Both the position numbers and the translations under genes were made by a program. From the NCBI GenBank assembly GCA_904502015.1, contig CAJGEA010000132.1, forward strand, positions 1 through 5,745: a DNA stretch of 5,745 nucleotides, read 5' to 3'. Every line of letters begins with the position of its first letter. Within the stretch, counting starts at the first letter, position 1. The stretch comes from an uncultured Clostridia bacterium. GTDB lineage: Bacteria; Bacillota; Clostridia; Oscillospirales; CAG-272. Positions 1 through 5,535 of this stretch are shown in pieces. Under the pieces are notes generated by a model that saw nothing but the letters and a program-made list of their open reading frames with translations, was not told where the DNA came from and made no database searches.

Positions 1-443
1 AGGTCATGGCAAGGATCGCCGAGAGCACTGAGAGCACCATCAAGTACGACAAACGATTCTATACGAGCGATTTCCAGATCCGCAATCTGGTGGACGCCAT
101 TTCTCACTCCACCTGCGGCATGGCCATTGATATTGAGGCCAAGGCCATCGTGGCGTGCTCGCTGTCGGGTATGACGGCGCGCATGGTTTCCCGTTTCCGC
201 TCCCCCGTGCCCATCATCGGTTTGACCACCAATGAGACCACCTGGCGCAAGCTGGCGCTGTCGTGGGGCGTGATCCCCGCCATGTGTGAGAAATTCACCT
301 CCACCGACGTGCTGTTCTACACCGCCAAGAAGATGGCGGCGAGCGTGCTGTCCCTCTCCAAGGGAGATCGCATCGTGATTACGGGCGGCGATACCACGGG
401 CTCCTCGGGCAACACCAACCTCATCAAGATCGAGGAAATATAA
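1..443 (+). CDS. pyk: Pyruvate kinase, C-terminal part (5' end outside window)
   Basis: The product is the last ~147 residues of pyruvate kinase, the cytoplasmic glycolytic enzyme that transfers phosphate from phosphoenolpyruvate to ADP, giving pyruvate and ATP. The visible part begins V-M-A-R-I-A-E, which matches the helix just before the C-terminal domain in this family. The Met codon at 6-8 is therefore internal and the gene continues to the left. The C-terminal alpha/beta domain follows, with the typical SGMTARMVSRFR stretch, PIIGLT, an R-K-L-x-L-x-WGV-x-P motif and the closing GDRIVITGG...TNLIKI segment. The protein stops right after this domain, so it lacks the extra PEP-utiliser-like domain that some Bacillota pyruvate kinases carry. 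The catalytic barrel is not in the window. The next gene starts 67 bases downstream on the same strand. Identification is confident from family motifs; the gene symbol is given by family. Confidence 0.93.
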   Translation, partial: VMARIAESTESTIKYDKRFYTSDFQIRNLVDAISHSTCGMAIDIEAKAIVACSLSGMTARMVSRFRSPVPIIGLTTNETTWRKLALSWGVIPAMCEKFTSTDVLFYTAKKMAASVLSLSKGDRIVITGGDTTGSSGNTNLIKIEEI

Positions 444-463
444 TTGAAAAAACATCTAGGTAC

Positions 464-490
464 GAGGGGTTCCGCGCCATGCGCCCCCTC
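464..490 (+). other. GC-rich hairpin in the gap between pyruvate kinase and the membrane-protein gene
   Basis: GAGGGG (464-469) pairs with CCCCTC (485-490). Inside it GCGC (474-477) pairs with GCGC (481-484) around a CAT loop, leaving a 4-base bulge (TTCC) on the left side. It lies 21 bases after the pyruvate kinase stop and ends 8 bases before the ribosome binding site of the next gene. The following bases (TACATAAT) are not a T-run, so a classic intrinsic terminator is unlikely. It could be a weak attenuator or an mRNA-stabilising stem. Confidence 0.4.
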
Positions 491-498
491 TACATAAT

Positions 499-503
499 AG
501 GAG
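499..503 (+). promoter_or_regulatory. Ribosome binding site that fixes the start at 511
   Basis: AGGAG lies 7 bases before the ATG at 511, a normal distance. The other in-frame ATG at 505 is only 1 base after it, too close for initiation. The 511 start is therefore preferred, which removes the first two residues (M-N) of the longest reading frame. Confidence 0.75.
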
Positions 504-510
504 TATGAAT

Positions 511-1053
511 ATGTCGGAATTTTTAGCGTCTATCCCGCCCATTGCGGTGTGTTTTCTGGTTTGCGCCGCCAAGATCGTGGAGATCACCATTCAATCCCTC
601 AAAACCTGTATGATGGTTAAGGGGCAGCGCCTCAAGGCGGCTGGGCTGGGCTTTATTGAGTGCATCATCTGGGGTCTCGTCATATCCACCATCATCGGTA
701 CGCTGGGCGACAATCTGTTTTTGCTCTTCTTCTACTGCGCGGGCTACGCCACGGGCTTGTTCCTCGGCTCCACCATTGAGAACAAGATCGCGCTGGGTAC
801 GTCCAACCTTGAGCTGATCGCAAACGACGATAGCACAGAGAAGATTACGTCCTATCTGCGGGAGCATCAGCGGGGCTACACCGTGTTCGACGGCTACGGC
901 TCGACCGATAAGATGAACATGATCTTCATCGTCCTGCCCCGTAAGGAGGCACCCAAGGTGCTGAAGGACATTCGCCGTATTTGTGAGAACAAGGTATTCG
1001 TGGTCGCATCCGAGGTCAGCAAATACGCGGGCGGCTACGGAATGGTCAAGTAA
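511..1053 (+). CDS. UPF0316-type membrane protein (DUF5698 + DUF2179)
   Basis: This 180-aa protein matches the layout of the UPF0316 family (Bacillus YebE type), whose function is unknown to me. Residues ~5-85 hold three hydrophobic segments (about 4-22, 42-62 and 66-86). Between and around them are the family-like strings KIVEITIQSLKT, a KGQR loop, GFIECIIWGL and the G-Y-A-T-G-L-F-L-G-S-x-I-E stretch, which are typical of DUF5698. Residues ~100-175 form a soluble alpha/beta domain of DUF2179 type. It contains MNMIFIVLPRKEAPKVLKDI and ends in SEVSKYAGGYG, and it is predicted to face the cytoplasm. DUF2179 is also the C-terminal domain of YitT-like membrane proteins, so a ligand-sensing role is possible but is inference. 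The start at 511 is chosen by the AGGAG spacing. It may share a transcript with pyruvate kinase upstream. No terminator with a T-run follows; a structured repeat begins 11 bases after the stop. Confidence 0.85.
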   Translation: MSEFLASIPPIAVCFLVCAAKIVEITIQSLKTCMMVKGQRLKAAGLGFIECIIWGLVISTIIGTLGDNLFLLFFYCAGYATGLFLGSTIENKIALGTSNLELIANDDSTEKITSYLREHQRGYTVFDGYGSTDKMNMIFIVLPRKEAPKVLKDIRRICENKVFVVASEVSKYAGGYGMVK

Positions 1054-1064
1054 ACGTGTTTCAT

Positions 1065-1267
1065 AAATTTGGATTTGTCGAGCAGGGGTTTCACCCCTGC
1101 ACCCCACCAAGAAACTTCTTGAAAGAAGTTTCTTGGAACTTCAAGAACTTTCAAAAATATATATTTCGCAATATATTTTTGAAATATTATTTTAAAAGTT
1201 CTTGAGGGGGCGGGGGAACTTCTTTCAAGAAGTTCCCCCGGGCGTTCTCCCCTACAAATCCCCATTT
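1065..1267. repeat. Structured dispersed repeat, copy A
   Basis: This non-coding element recurs at 5536-5745 in the same orientation, roughly four-fifths identical by eye. It folds into consecutive hairpins. H1 is 1082-1089 with 1093-1100 (8 bp, 3-base loop). H2 is 1107-1120 with 1123-1136 (14 bp, perfect). H3 is nested: 1141-1151 with 1195-1205, and within it 1151-1162 with 1171-1182, closing on an ATTTCGCA loop. H4 is 1211-1224 with 1227-1240 (14 bp, perfect). The conserved linker GCACCCCACC sits between H1 and H2, and TTGAGGGGG precedes H4. The outer ends are imperfect inverted repeats: 1065-1078 matches the reverse complement of 1254-1267 at 12 of 14 positions. No open frame within it looks like a protein, and there is no transposase. 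It could be a MITE-like non-autonomous element or a dispersed structured RNA; the family is not recognised. Confidence 0.8.
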
Positions 1268-1313
1268 GACATGGCGTGTAGCCGAATCGGTACATTCAAA
1301 AATCCAATAAGAC

Positions 1314-1350
1314 ACAGCCTCGGTGCGGCGCATGATCGCTCCGAGGCTGT
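1314..1350. other. 10-bp hairpin in the spacer upstream of the glycosidase gene
   Basis: ACAGCCTCGG (1314-1323) pairs perfectly with CCGAGGCTGT (1341-1350) around a 17-base loop. It is followed by TTCCTGTC, which is T-rich but not a proper T-run. It may be a weak terminator for the membrane-protein transcript, since no better one follows that gene. The rest of 1268-1414 shows nothing that I can name. Confidence 0.5.
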
Positions 1351-1414
1351 TTCCTGTCATAATTACCAAACCGTGTGGGGTATCTTGTATAAACTGCCGA
1401 AAAAGAAAAATACC

Positions 1415-1443
1415 TTGCTTTTTGATAGGATATATTGTATAAT
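1415..1443 (+). promoter_or_regulatory. Sigma-A-type promoter for the secreted glycosidase gene
   Basis: A perfect -10 box TATAAT (1438-1443) sits 17 bases downstream of TTGCTT (1415-1420), which shares the TTG of the -35 consensus. The surroundings are AT-rich. Transcription would begin near 1450, leaving a leader of about 30 bases before the ATG at 1480. The -10 box lies within an imperfect palindrome (1432-1445, 12 of 14 positions symmetric), which could be a protein-binding site, but this is weak because AT-rich sequence often looks palindromic. Confidence 0.7.
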
Positions 1444-1466
1444 ATATATGTTTATTCTGAAAAAGC

Positions 1467-1473
1467 AGGTGAT
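1467..1473 (+). promoter_or_regulatory. Ribosome binding site for the start at 1480
   Basis: AGGTGAT is complementary to the 3' end of 16S rRNA and lies 6 bases before ATG 1480. It selects this ATG over the frame-open sequence further upstream. The protein then begins with a proper signal peptide. Confidence 0.85.
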
Positions 1474-1479
1474 TTACAC

Positions 1480-2442
1480 ATGAAAAGGACATCCAAACTA
1501 CTCGCCCTTCTGATGGCGGTATGTATGCTTGCCACGGGTGCTTGCCCGACAGTGATTGCCGAGGGCGTGTTGGCGGCATCGAGCGGCATTGCCGAGTATA
1601 CGCCCCCCTACATCACCGAGCATCTGGGCGGCTATGACAGAGGTGATCGTAAGCTGGTGACACATGCGTACGACTTCTCGGTTTCGGACATCGGCTACTA
1701 TGCGGCCGATGAGGCTGTGGTTATGGATAACCGCGGCGCGGGCAAGGTGGCTGACGGCGTTCTGACCGTCAAGGACGGTATGTCCTTTTCCTTCGGCTCG
1801 TCCGTCTGTCTTGGCGACAACTACGGCCTGGAGGAGGGCTACCTGACCTTCGATCTGTGCCTCAGGAGCGGTAAGGCCATACTGGGCGCGCGTACCTCCC
1901 GTACGGCGTGCAAAACCGAGGATCGGGGTCTGTGGTTCGTGTTCGATGGCTCAGACACCATGAAGATCTACGAGCCCCTCAGCGGGCTTGAAGCAACGGT
2001 GGCGTTCCCCTACGACCTCACCGAGGCCAAGACGGTTACCCTGCACGAAGGGCTGGATACCCTGACCCTCTCCTGCGGCGACAGCGTGATCGCAACGGTT
2101 GCTTATGGGCAGAACAGTTATCTTGGCGTCAAGGACGCAACGGGCAAGTCTGTCGCGGAAACCACCGAGAGCGACCTGTACGTGACGGGCTACTGGCAGA
2201 TTACCCTTGACGACGTGGACGGCTACATAGATAACGTAACCTTCACCAACGTGGAGGTGGATCAGACCAATCCCGCCGCCGACGAGCTGCGCCTCATTGA
2301 TTACAGCACGTGGACGGCGACCGACGATCTTGAGCGTACCGTGGCGGATGCCAAGACGGCGGGTGAGCCCAACGCAAACCGCTACGTGGGTGTGTTCTAC
2401 TTCCTCTGCTGGGGTCGGTATGGGCGTTCACGTGATGGATAA
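1480..2442 (+). CDS. Secreted GH99/WbsX-like multidomain glycosidase, N-terminal part before a frameshift
   Basis: This is the first reading frame of a large exported protein. Residues 1-28 are a signal peptide: basic start M-K-R-T-S-K, hydrophobic core LLALLMAVCMLATGA, likely cleavage after V-I-A. Residues ~40-280 look like a concanavalin/LamG-type beta-sandwich, with alternating hydrophobic strands, many Gly and Asp, and a closing Y-I-D-N-V-T-F-T-N-V. This fold is judged by style only. From about residue 301 the string R-Y-V-G-V-F-Y-F-L-C-W begins the first strand of the TIM-barrel region. The frame is sound to W311 (codon 2410-2412), then continues through a short unrelated tail (GRYGRSRDG) to a stop at 2440-2442. 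The barrel resumes in another frame at 2414, so this part alone would be secreted but have no catalytic domain. The promoter and ribosome binding site belong to this start. Confidence 0.8.
   Translation: MKRTSKLLALLMAVCMLATGACPTVIAEGVLAASSGIAEYTPPYITEHLGGYDRGDRKLVTHAYDFSVSDIGYYAADEAVVMDNRGAGKVADGVLTVKDGMSFSFGSSVCLGDNYGLEEGYLTFDLCLRSGKAILGARTSRTACKTEDRGLWFVFDGSDTMKIYEPLSGLEATVAFPYDLTEAKTVTLHEGLDTLTLSCGDSVIATVAYGQNSYLGVKDATGKSVAETTESDLYVTGYWQITLDDVDGYIDNVTFTNVEVDQTNPAADELRLIDYSTWTATDDLERTVADAKTAGEPNANRYVGVFYFLCWGRYGRSRDG
2411..2414 (+). other. Frameshift point at a GGGG run inside the glycosidase gene
   Basis: Up to TGG 2410-2412 the protein is read in one frame; from GTC 2414-2416 it continues in the next. 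Leaving out one G of the run gives F-Y-F-L-C-W-V-G-M-G-V-H-V, a smooth join into the rest of the barrel and a continuous 1265-aa protein. There is no sign of two genes: the second frame has no ribosome binding site near its first usable ATG (2420) and no signal peptide. A one-base sequencing or assembly error, or a recent real mutation, explains this best. Confidence 0.85.
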
Positions 2443-5278
2443 CACCGATCTGTATCTCAAGGGCGGCGTGGACGGTGTCTGGGACTATTTCAACGCCGGC
2501 AGGGCCGGAGAGCACTACTGGGCCGAGCCCTACTTTGGCTACTACTTCAACACCGATACCTGGGTGTACCGCAAGCACGCCTATATGCTGGAGCAGGCGG
2601 GCGTGGACTTCATCTATCTGGACGTATCCAACGCTGAGGTGTTCGTGGACGGACACATGGCGCTGTTCGATACCTGGCTGCAGATGAGAAACGAGGGTAT
2701 TGATACTCCCCAAATTGTATTCTTCAACGGTGATGACCTTGTCCCCGGAACCTTCCAATCCAATATGAAGACCCTCTTTACCACCGTCTATTCGGACGAT
2801 AACTGGGAAAAATATGAGGAGCTGTTTTTCGAGTGGGAGGGCAAGCCCCTGATCTTCGGTAATGAATCGGGCCTTTCGGGTAGTATCAAAACCAAGGTGG
2901 ATGAGAAATTCACCGTCCGCGGAAGCTGGGCGTGGGTGGATCAGGACAACTACTGGTCGTGGTTGCAGGAATACACCGCCCGCGGAGAGGCGGTTAAGCT
3001 GAGTGCCGGCGGTTGGGGGCGTAACGCCGAGGGTAAGTACGAGTCGCTGTCGGTAGTGCTGGGGCATCACGCGGCTACCAGTAAGGGACGAAGCTACGAG
3101 TCCATGTTGGGTCCCAACAACAAAAAGCAGGACTTTGAATTTTCCTCGATCGAGCGGGCGGGGAAGGGTATCTGCTTTGCCTACCAGTTCGAGGCCGTTA
3201 CCAAGCTGATGAAGAAGAGCATCGCGGCCGACGATCCCTTCGTTATGCTGATTACGGGCTGGAACGAGTGGATCGCGGGCGGTACCTACCGTCCCGATGG
3301 GCAAGAGGAAACCTTCTGCAATGTGAAGACCAATTTCTACTACGTAGACAACTTCAACGCCGAGTTTTCCCGCGATGCCGAGCCCATGCGAAACAAGGAC
3401 GGCTACGGCTTCGGTGATAACTACTACTACCAGATGGTGGATTACATCCGCAAGTTCAAGGGCATTGGCGAGACCCCCACGGCGGACAACCAGACCACCG
3501 TGAGTATCTACGATCTCTCTACGTGGGACGGCATCACCCAGACCTATATGGACTCCCTCTACGACGTGGAGCTGCGTAACGTCCGTACCTACGACAACAA
3601 CAACCGCTACATCAACAACACGGGCCGTAACGATTTTGACTATGCCAAGGTTTCGCAGGATGACAATAACTTGTATTTCCTCGTCAAGTGCGCCGATGAT
3701 ATCATCATCGACAACGGAGACAACTGGATGAACCTCTTCGTCAACGCCGACGGCGATACCGCTACGGGCTGGGAGGGCTACGATTACGTCCTCAACCGTG
3801 ACAGAGATTCCTATGTTGTTACGGTGGAGAAGTTCAAGGACAACACCTTTGAGTCCGAGGCCGTGGGCGCGGCCTACTACGCCCTGCAGGGTGAGTATAT
3901 GACCGTCCGCCTGCCCAAGGAGCTGGTCGGCATCGACGGCCTGTGCGAGAAGCTCATCTTCAAGTGGGCGGACAACTCGGTGCAGAACGGCGACCCCATG
4001 GCGTTCATGGATCTGGGCGACACGGCACCCGATAACCGCTTTGGCTTCGTGTACCTCTGCGAGTCGGTGGCCACGGCCAAGGAAGAGCCCGTCCGCTTCG
4101 CCACGGGCGAGCAGACCGCCGCGCCCAACGGTGCCGTTGTGAGCGGCCCTGCGAAGAACATCAACATCACGGTCAGCACCAATGACGTGGACGTGAATTT
4201 CGACATGGAGAGCGAAATGAGCGGTGTATCGATCACCAAGTCCGCGCTGGCCGAGTACTTCGAGTTCTGCCGCGGAACCGGCAACAGCCGCTGCCAGATC
4301 GTGAAGGCTGGCAAGAACAAGACCGCCATGATCATGGGCTTTGTGGATTTCCGCACGTGGAACGCCATTGGTGGCGATTACACCTTCTCGGTTGATCTCA
4401 ACATGGCAAAGGGATATACCAATACCGTGTTCATCCGCGGTGAGATGCCCGGTGCGCTGACACCCGAAAATCCCGCAAACGGTAGCACCTCCCAGACATT
4501 TAACTACTACGAGGCGGACTGGTACTATGAGAATGGCGGCCGTCAGGGTGTCGGCTCAATGGGCGGCTCGGGTATTAGCATCACGCTCAACAGCACCTCG
4601 TTCACCATTCACGTCAAGCGGTATGCACCCGACGGACTGACGGTTGCCGCTTCCAAGGTGACGGTGAAGTACCCCGACGGTTTCCAGATACCCGAGGACA
4701 AGTGGGGCACCCTCTCTTGCGAGGACGATGGCGAGACCGCACGCGTATACCTCGAGGGCAAGCTCCTGTTCACCGCCGTTCTGAGCAATCCCGGCGTGAT
4801 CTATGAGAGCGACCGCACGGGTCAAGAGTATTATGGAAATTGCGTGATTTCGGATGCTGCGGGCAAGGAGCTGCTCAACGTGACCGATACCCGTCTCAAT
4901 TCGACGGGCTCGCAGATCGCTTTTGCCACCCGCAACCAAAACATGGAGTTTGATAACCTGCATATCACGTACAGCGAGCAGGTTGCGAGCGGCGGATGCG
5001 TGGAGGAGGCACTCACCGCGCAGGGCACGGTGGCATACACCCCCTCCGACAATCTGCGCACTACTCTGAATCTCGGCACCGATCTGCCGAGCGGTAGGGA
5101 TGACGTGGTGGACGGCACCGACACCGAGGGAACCGATACCGATACCAATGCCGATACCGAGGCCGAAACCTCGGGCGGCAAGAAGGGCGGTTGCAACTCC
5201 TCCCTCGTATCGGGCAGCGTCGTTGTTCTGATTGCTGCCGCCGCTGTTGTGGCGTGTGGCAAAAAGCGTGAGGATTGA
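2414..5278 (+). CDS. Secreted GH99/WbsX-like multidomain glycosidase, C-terminal part after the frameshift
   Basis: Numbering follows the rejoined 1265-aa protein. Residues ~300-660 form a TIM-barrel-like region related in motif style to GH99/GH71 and WbsX-type proteins: W-A-E-P-Y-F-G-Y-Y-F, W-V-Y-R-K-H-A-Y-M-L-E-Q-A-G-V-D-F-I-Y-L-D (Asp381), F-x-W-E-G-K-P-L-I, and T-G-W594-N-E596-W-I-A-G-G near the barrel end. Residues ~674-862 are CBM9/DOMON-like (D-Y-A-K-V-S, N-L-Y-F-L-V, W-M-N-L-F-V-N-A-D-G-D, T-G-W-E-G-Y-D-Y-V-L-N-R). Residues ~902-1166 look like a second LamG-type sandwich ending D-N-L-H-I-T-Y-S. A Thr/Asp linker (~1213-1231) leads to G-G-C1238-N-S-S, a hydrophobic segment (1242-1259) and K-K-R-E-D. 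The protein probably acts on an extracellular glycan while held at the membrane or wall; the substrate is unknown. The position matching the second catalytic Glu of GH99 is Ala599. This frame has no convincing start of its own. Confidence 0.78.
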   Translation, partial: VGMGVHVMDNTDLYLKGGVDGVWDYFNAGRAGEHYWAEPYFGYYFNTDTWVYRKHAYMLEQAGVDFIYLDVSNAEVFVDGHMALFDTWLQMRNEGIDTPQIVFFNGDDLVPGTFQSNMKTLFTTVYSDDNWEKYEELFFEWEGKPLIFGNESGLSGSIKTKVDEKFTVRGSWAWVDQDNYWSWLQEYTARGEAVKLSAGGWGRNAEGKYESLSVVLGHHAATSKGRSYESMLGPNNKKQDFEFSSIERAGKGICFAYQFEAVTKLMKKSIAADDPFVMLITGWNEWIAGGTYRPDGQEETFCNVKTNFYYVDNFNAEFSRDAEPMRNKDGYGFGDNYYYQMVDYIRKFKGIGETPTADNQTTVSIYDLSTWDGITQTYMDSLYDVELRNVRTYDNNNRYINNTGRNDFDYAKVSQDDNNLYFLVKCADDIIIDNGDNWMNLFVNADGDTATGWEGYDYVLNRDRDSYVVTVEKFKDNTFESEAVGAAYYALQGEYMTVRLPKELVGIDGLCEKLIFKWADNSVQNGDPMAFMDLGDTAPDNRFGFVYLCESVATAKEEPVRFATGEQTAAPNGAVVSGPAKNINITVSTNDVDVNFDMESEMSGVSITKSALAEYFEFCRGTGNSRCQIVKAGKNKTAMIMGFVDFRTWNAIGGDYTFSVDLNMAKGYTNTVFIRGEMPGALTPENPANGSTSQTFNYYEADWYYENGGRQGVGSMGGSGISITLNSTSFTIHVKRYAPDGLTVAASKVTVKYPDGFQIPEDKWGTLSCEDDGETARVYLEGKLLFTAVLSNPGVIYESDRTGQEYYGNCVISDAAGKELLNVTDTRLNSTGSQIAFATRNQNMEFDNLHITYSEQVASGGCVEEALTAQGTVAYTPSDNLRTTLNLGTDLPSGRDDVVDGTDTEGTDTDTNADTEAETSGGKKGGCNSSLVSGSVVVLIAAAAVVACGKKRED
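5099..5165 (+). repeat. Degenerate ACCGAT-type hexamer repeats encoding the Thr/Asp linker
   Basis: The bases between 5117 and 5165 are built from variants of a six-base unit (ACCGAT / ACCGAC / ACCGAG, with one interruption at ACCAATGCC). They encode a run of Thr-Asp and Thr-Glu pairs, giving a flexible acidic linker ahead of the membrane anchor. The unit length is a multiple of three, so copy-number changes would alter linker length without breaking the frame. Confidence 0.6.
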
Positions 5279-5305
5279 CCGTTGATTTTTCCATAGATAA
5301 AACCT

Positions 5306-5337
5306 GCCCCCTTGGACGTTGCGTCCAAGGGGGCTTT
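5306..5337 (+). terminator. Intrinsic terminator after the glycosidase gene
   Basis: GCCCCCTTGGACG (5306-5318) pairs perfectly with CGTCCAAGGGGGC (5322-5334) around a TTG loop. TTT and a partly T-rich tail (TTTGCTGTT) follow. It starts 27 bases after the stop codon, and an A-rich stretch precedes the stem. The short T-run makes it less than ideal, but stem strength and position support termination. Confidence 0.8.
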
Positions 5338-5414
5338 GCTGTTCCGGGGTGCTGATTACAATTTGGAACATAGAATTCTTGGCGTAGCTATTCAGCCGGT
5401 GTTCAAATGTAGAC

Positions 5415-5476
5415 CACCTGCGGTGCGATGAACTCGGCGTAGCCGAGTTCTACAAGTTTTGCCAAGGGCAAAACTT
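5415..5476. other. Chain of small hairpins with 3-base loops
   Basis: Three stems follow each other closely: CACC/GGTG (5415-5418 with 5422-5425), GAACTCGGC/GCCGAGTTC (5430-5438 with 5442-5450, loop GTA) and AAGTTTTGCC/GGCAAAACTT (5454-5463 with 5467-5476, loop AAG). An earlier weaker copy of the GGCGTAGC core lies at 5381-5388. Only 3-4 bases separate the stems. No reading frame crosses the area convincingly. It may be a short structured RNA ending at the terminator-like hairpin just downstream, or an old palindromic repeat. A TAGAAT box at 5371-5376 resembles a -10 box, but no -35 box is visible at a proper distance. Confidence 0.6.
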
Positions 5477-5498
5477 AGCCCCTTGAGGCATAGATCAA

Positions 5499-5535
5499 CC
5501 GTACCACCCGATGGGATGCCCTACGGCGTTTTTTT
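5499..5535 (+). terminator. Terminator-like hairpin with seven T
   Basis: CCGTA (5499-5503) pairs with TACGG (5522-5526). Inside it CA and CCC (5505-5509) pair with GGG (5513-5515) and TG (5517-5518), around a GAT loop with one bulged A and small internal loops. Two bases later come seven T (5529-5535). It is the only stem in the window with a true T-run. No gene sits directly upstream, since the glycosidase already has its own terminator, so it would end either read-through or a small RNA from the hairpin chain. Confidence 0.6.

Noticed and set aside
1065..1267. CRISPR array, tRNA or known riboswitch in the hairpin-rich repeat
   Set aside because: There are no regularly spaced identical repeats with spacers, no tRNA cloverleaf or T-loop, and no riboswitch core that I recognise. 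The element also lies downstream of a stop codon rather than in a leader.
1522..1545. Lipoprotein signal (cysteines near residues 15 and 22)
   Set aside because: Neither Cys is preceded by a proper lipobox; the second has T-G-A before it instead of L-x-[GAS]. An ordinary signal peptidase I site after V-I-A fits better.
1187..1579. Open frames on both strands across the spacer (1202-1483 on +, 1187-1579 on -)
   Set aside because: They run through the palindromic repeat, the promoter and the signal-peptide region. Their translations are low-complexity mirror images of the hairpins and lack usable ribosome binding sites.
2400..2425. Programmed +1 frameshift at the GGGG run
   Set aside because: No known slippery sequence, stimulatory structure or upstream internal Shine-Dalgarno was recognised, and a programmed shift is not expected in a secreted glycosidase.
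2294..3304. Long minus-strand open frame opposite the glycosidase gene
   Set aside because: It is a shadow of GC-rich coding sequence on the other strand. The + strand translation has clear domains and motifs, and this one does not.
4556..5371. Minus-strand open frames over the 3' part of the glycosidase gene and its terminator
   Set aside because: Their repetitive Gly-Ile or Arg-rich stretches are simply the complement of the hexamer linker repeats. One also crosses the terminator hairpin.
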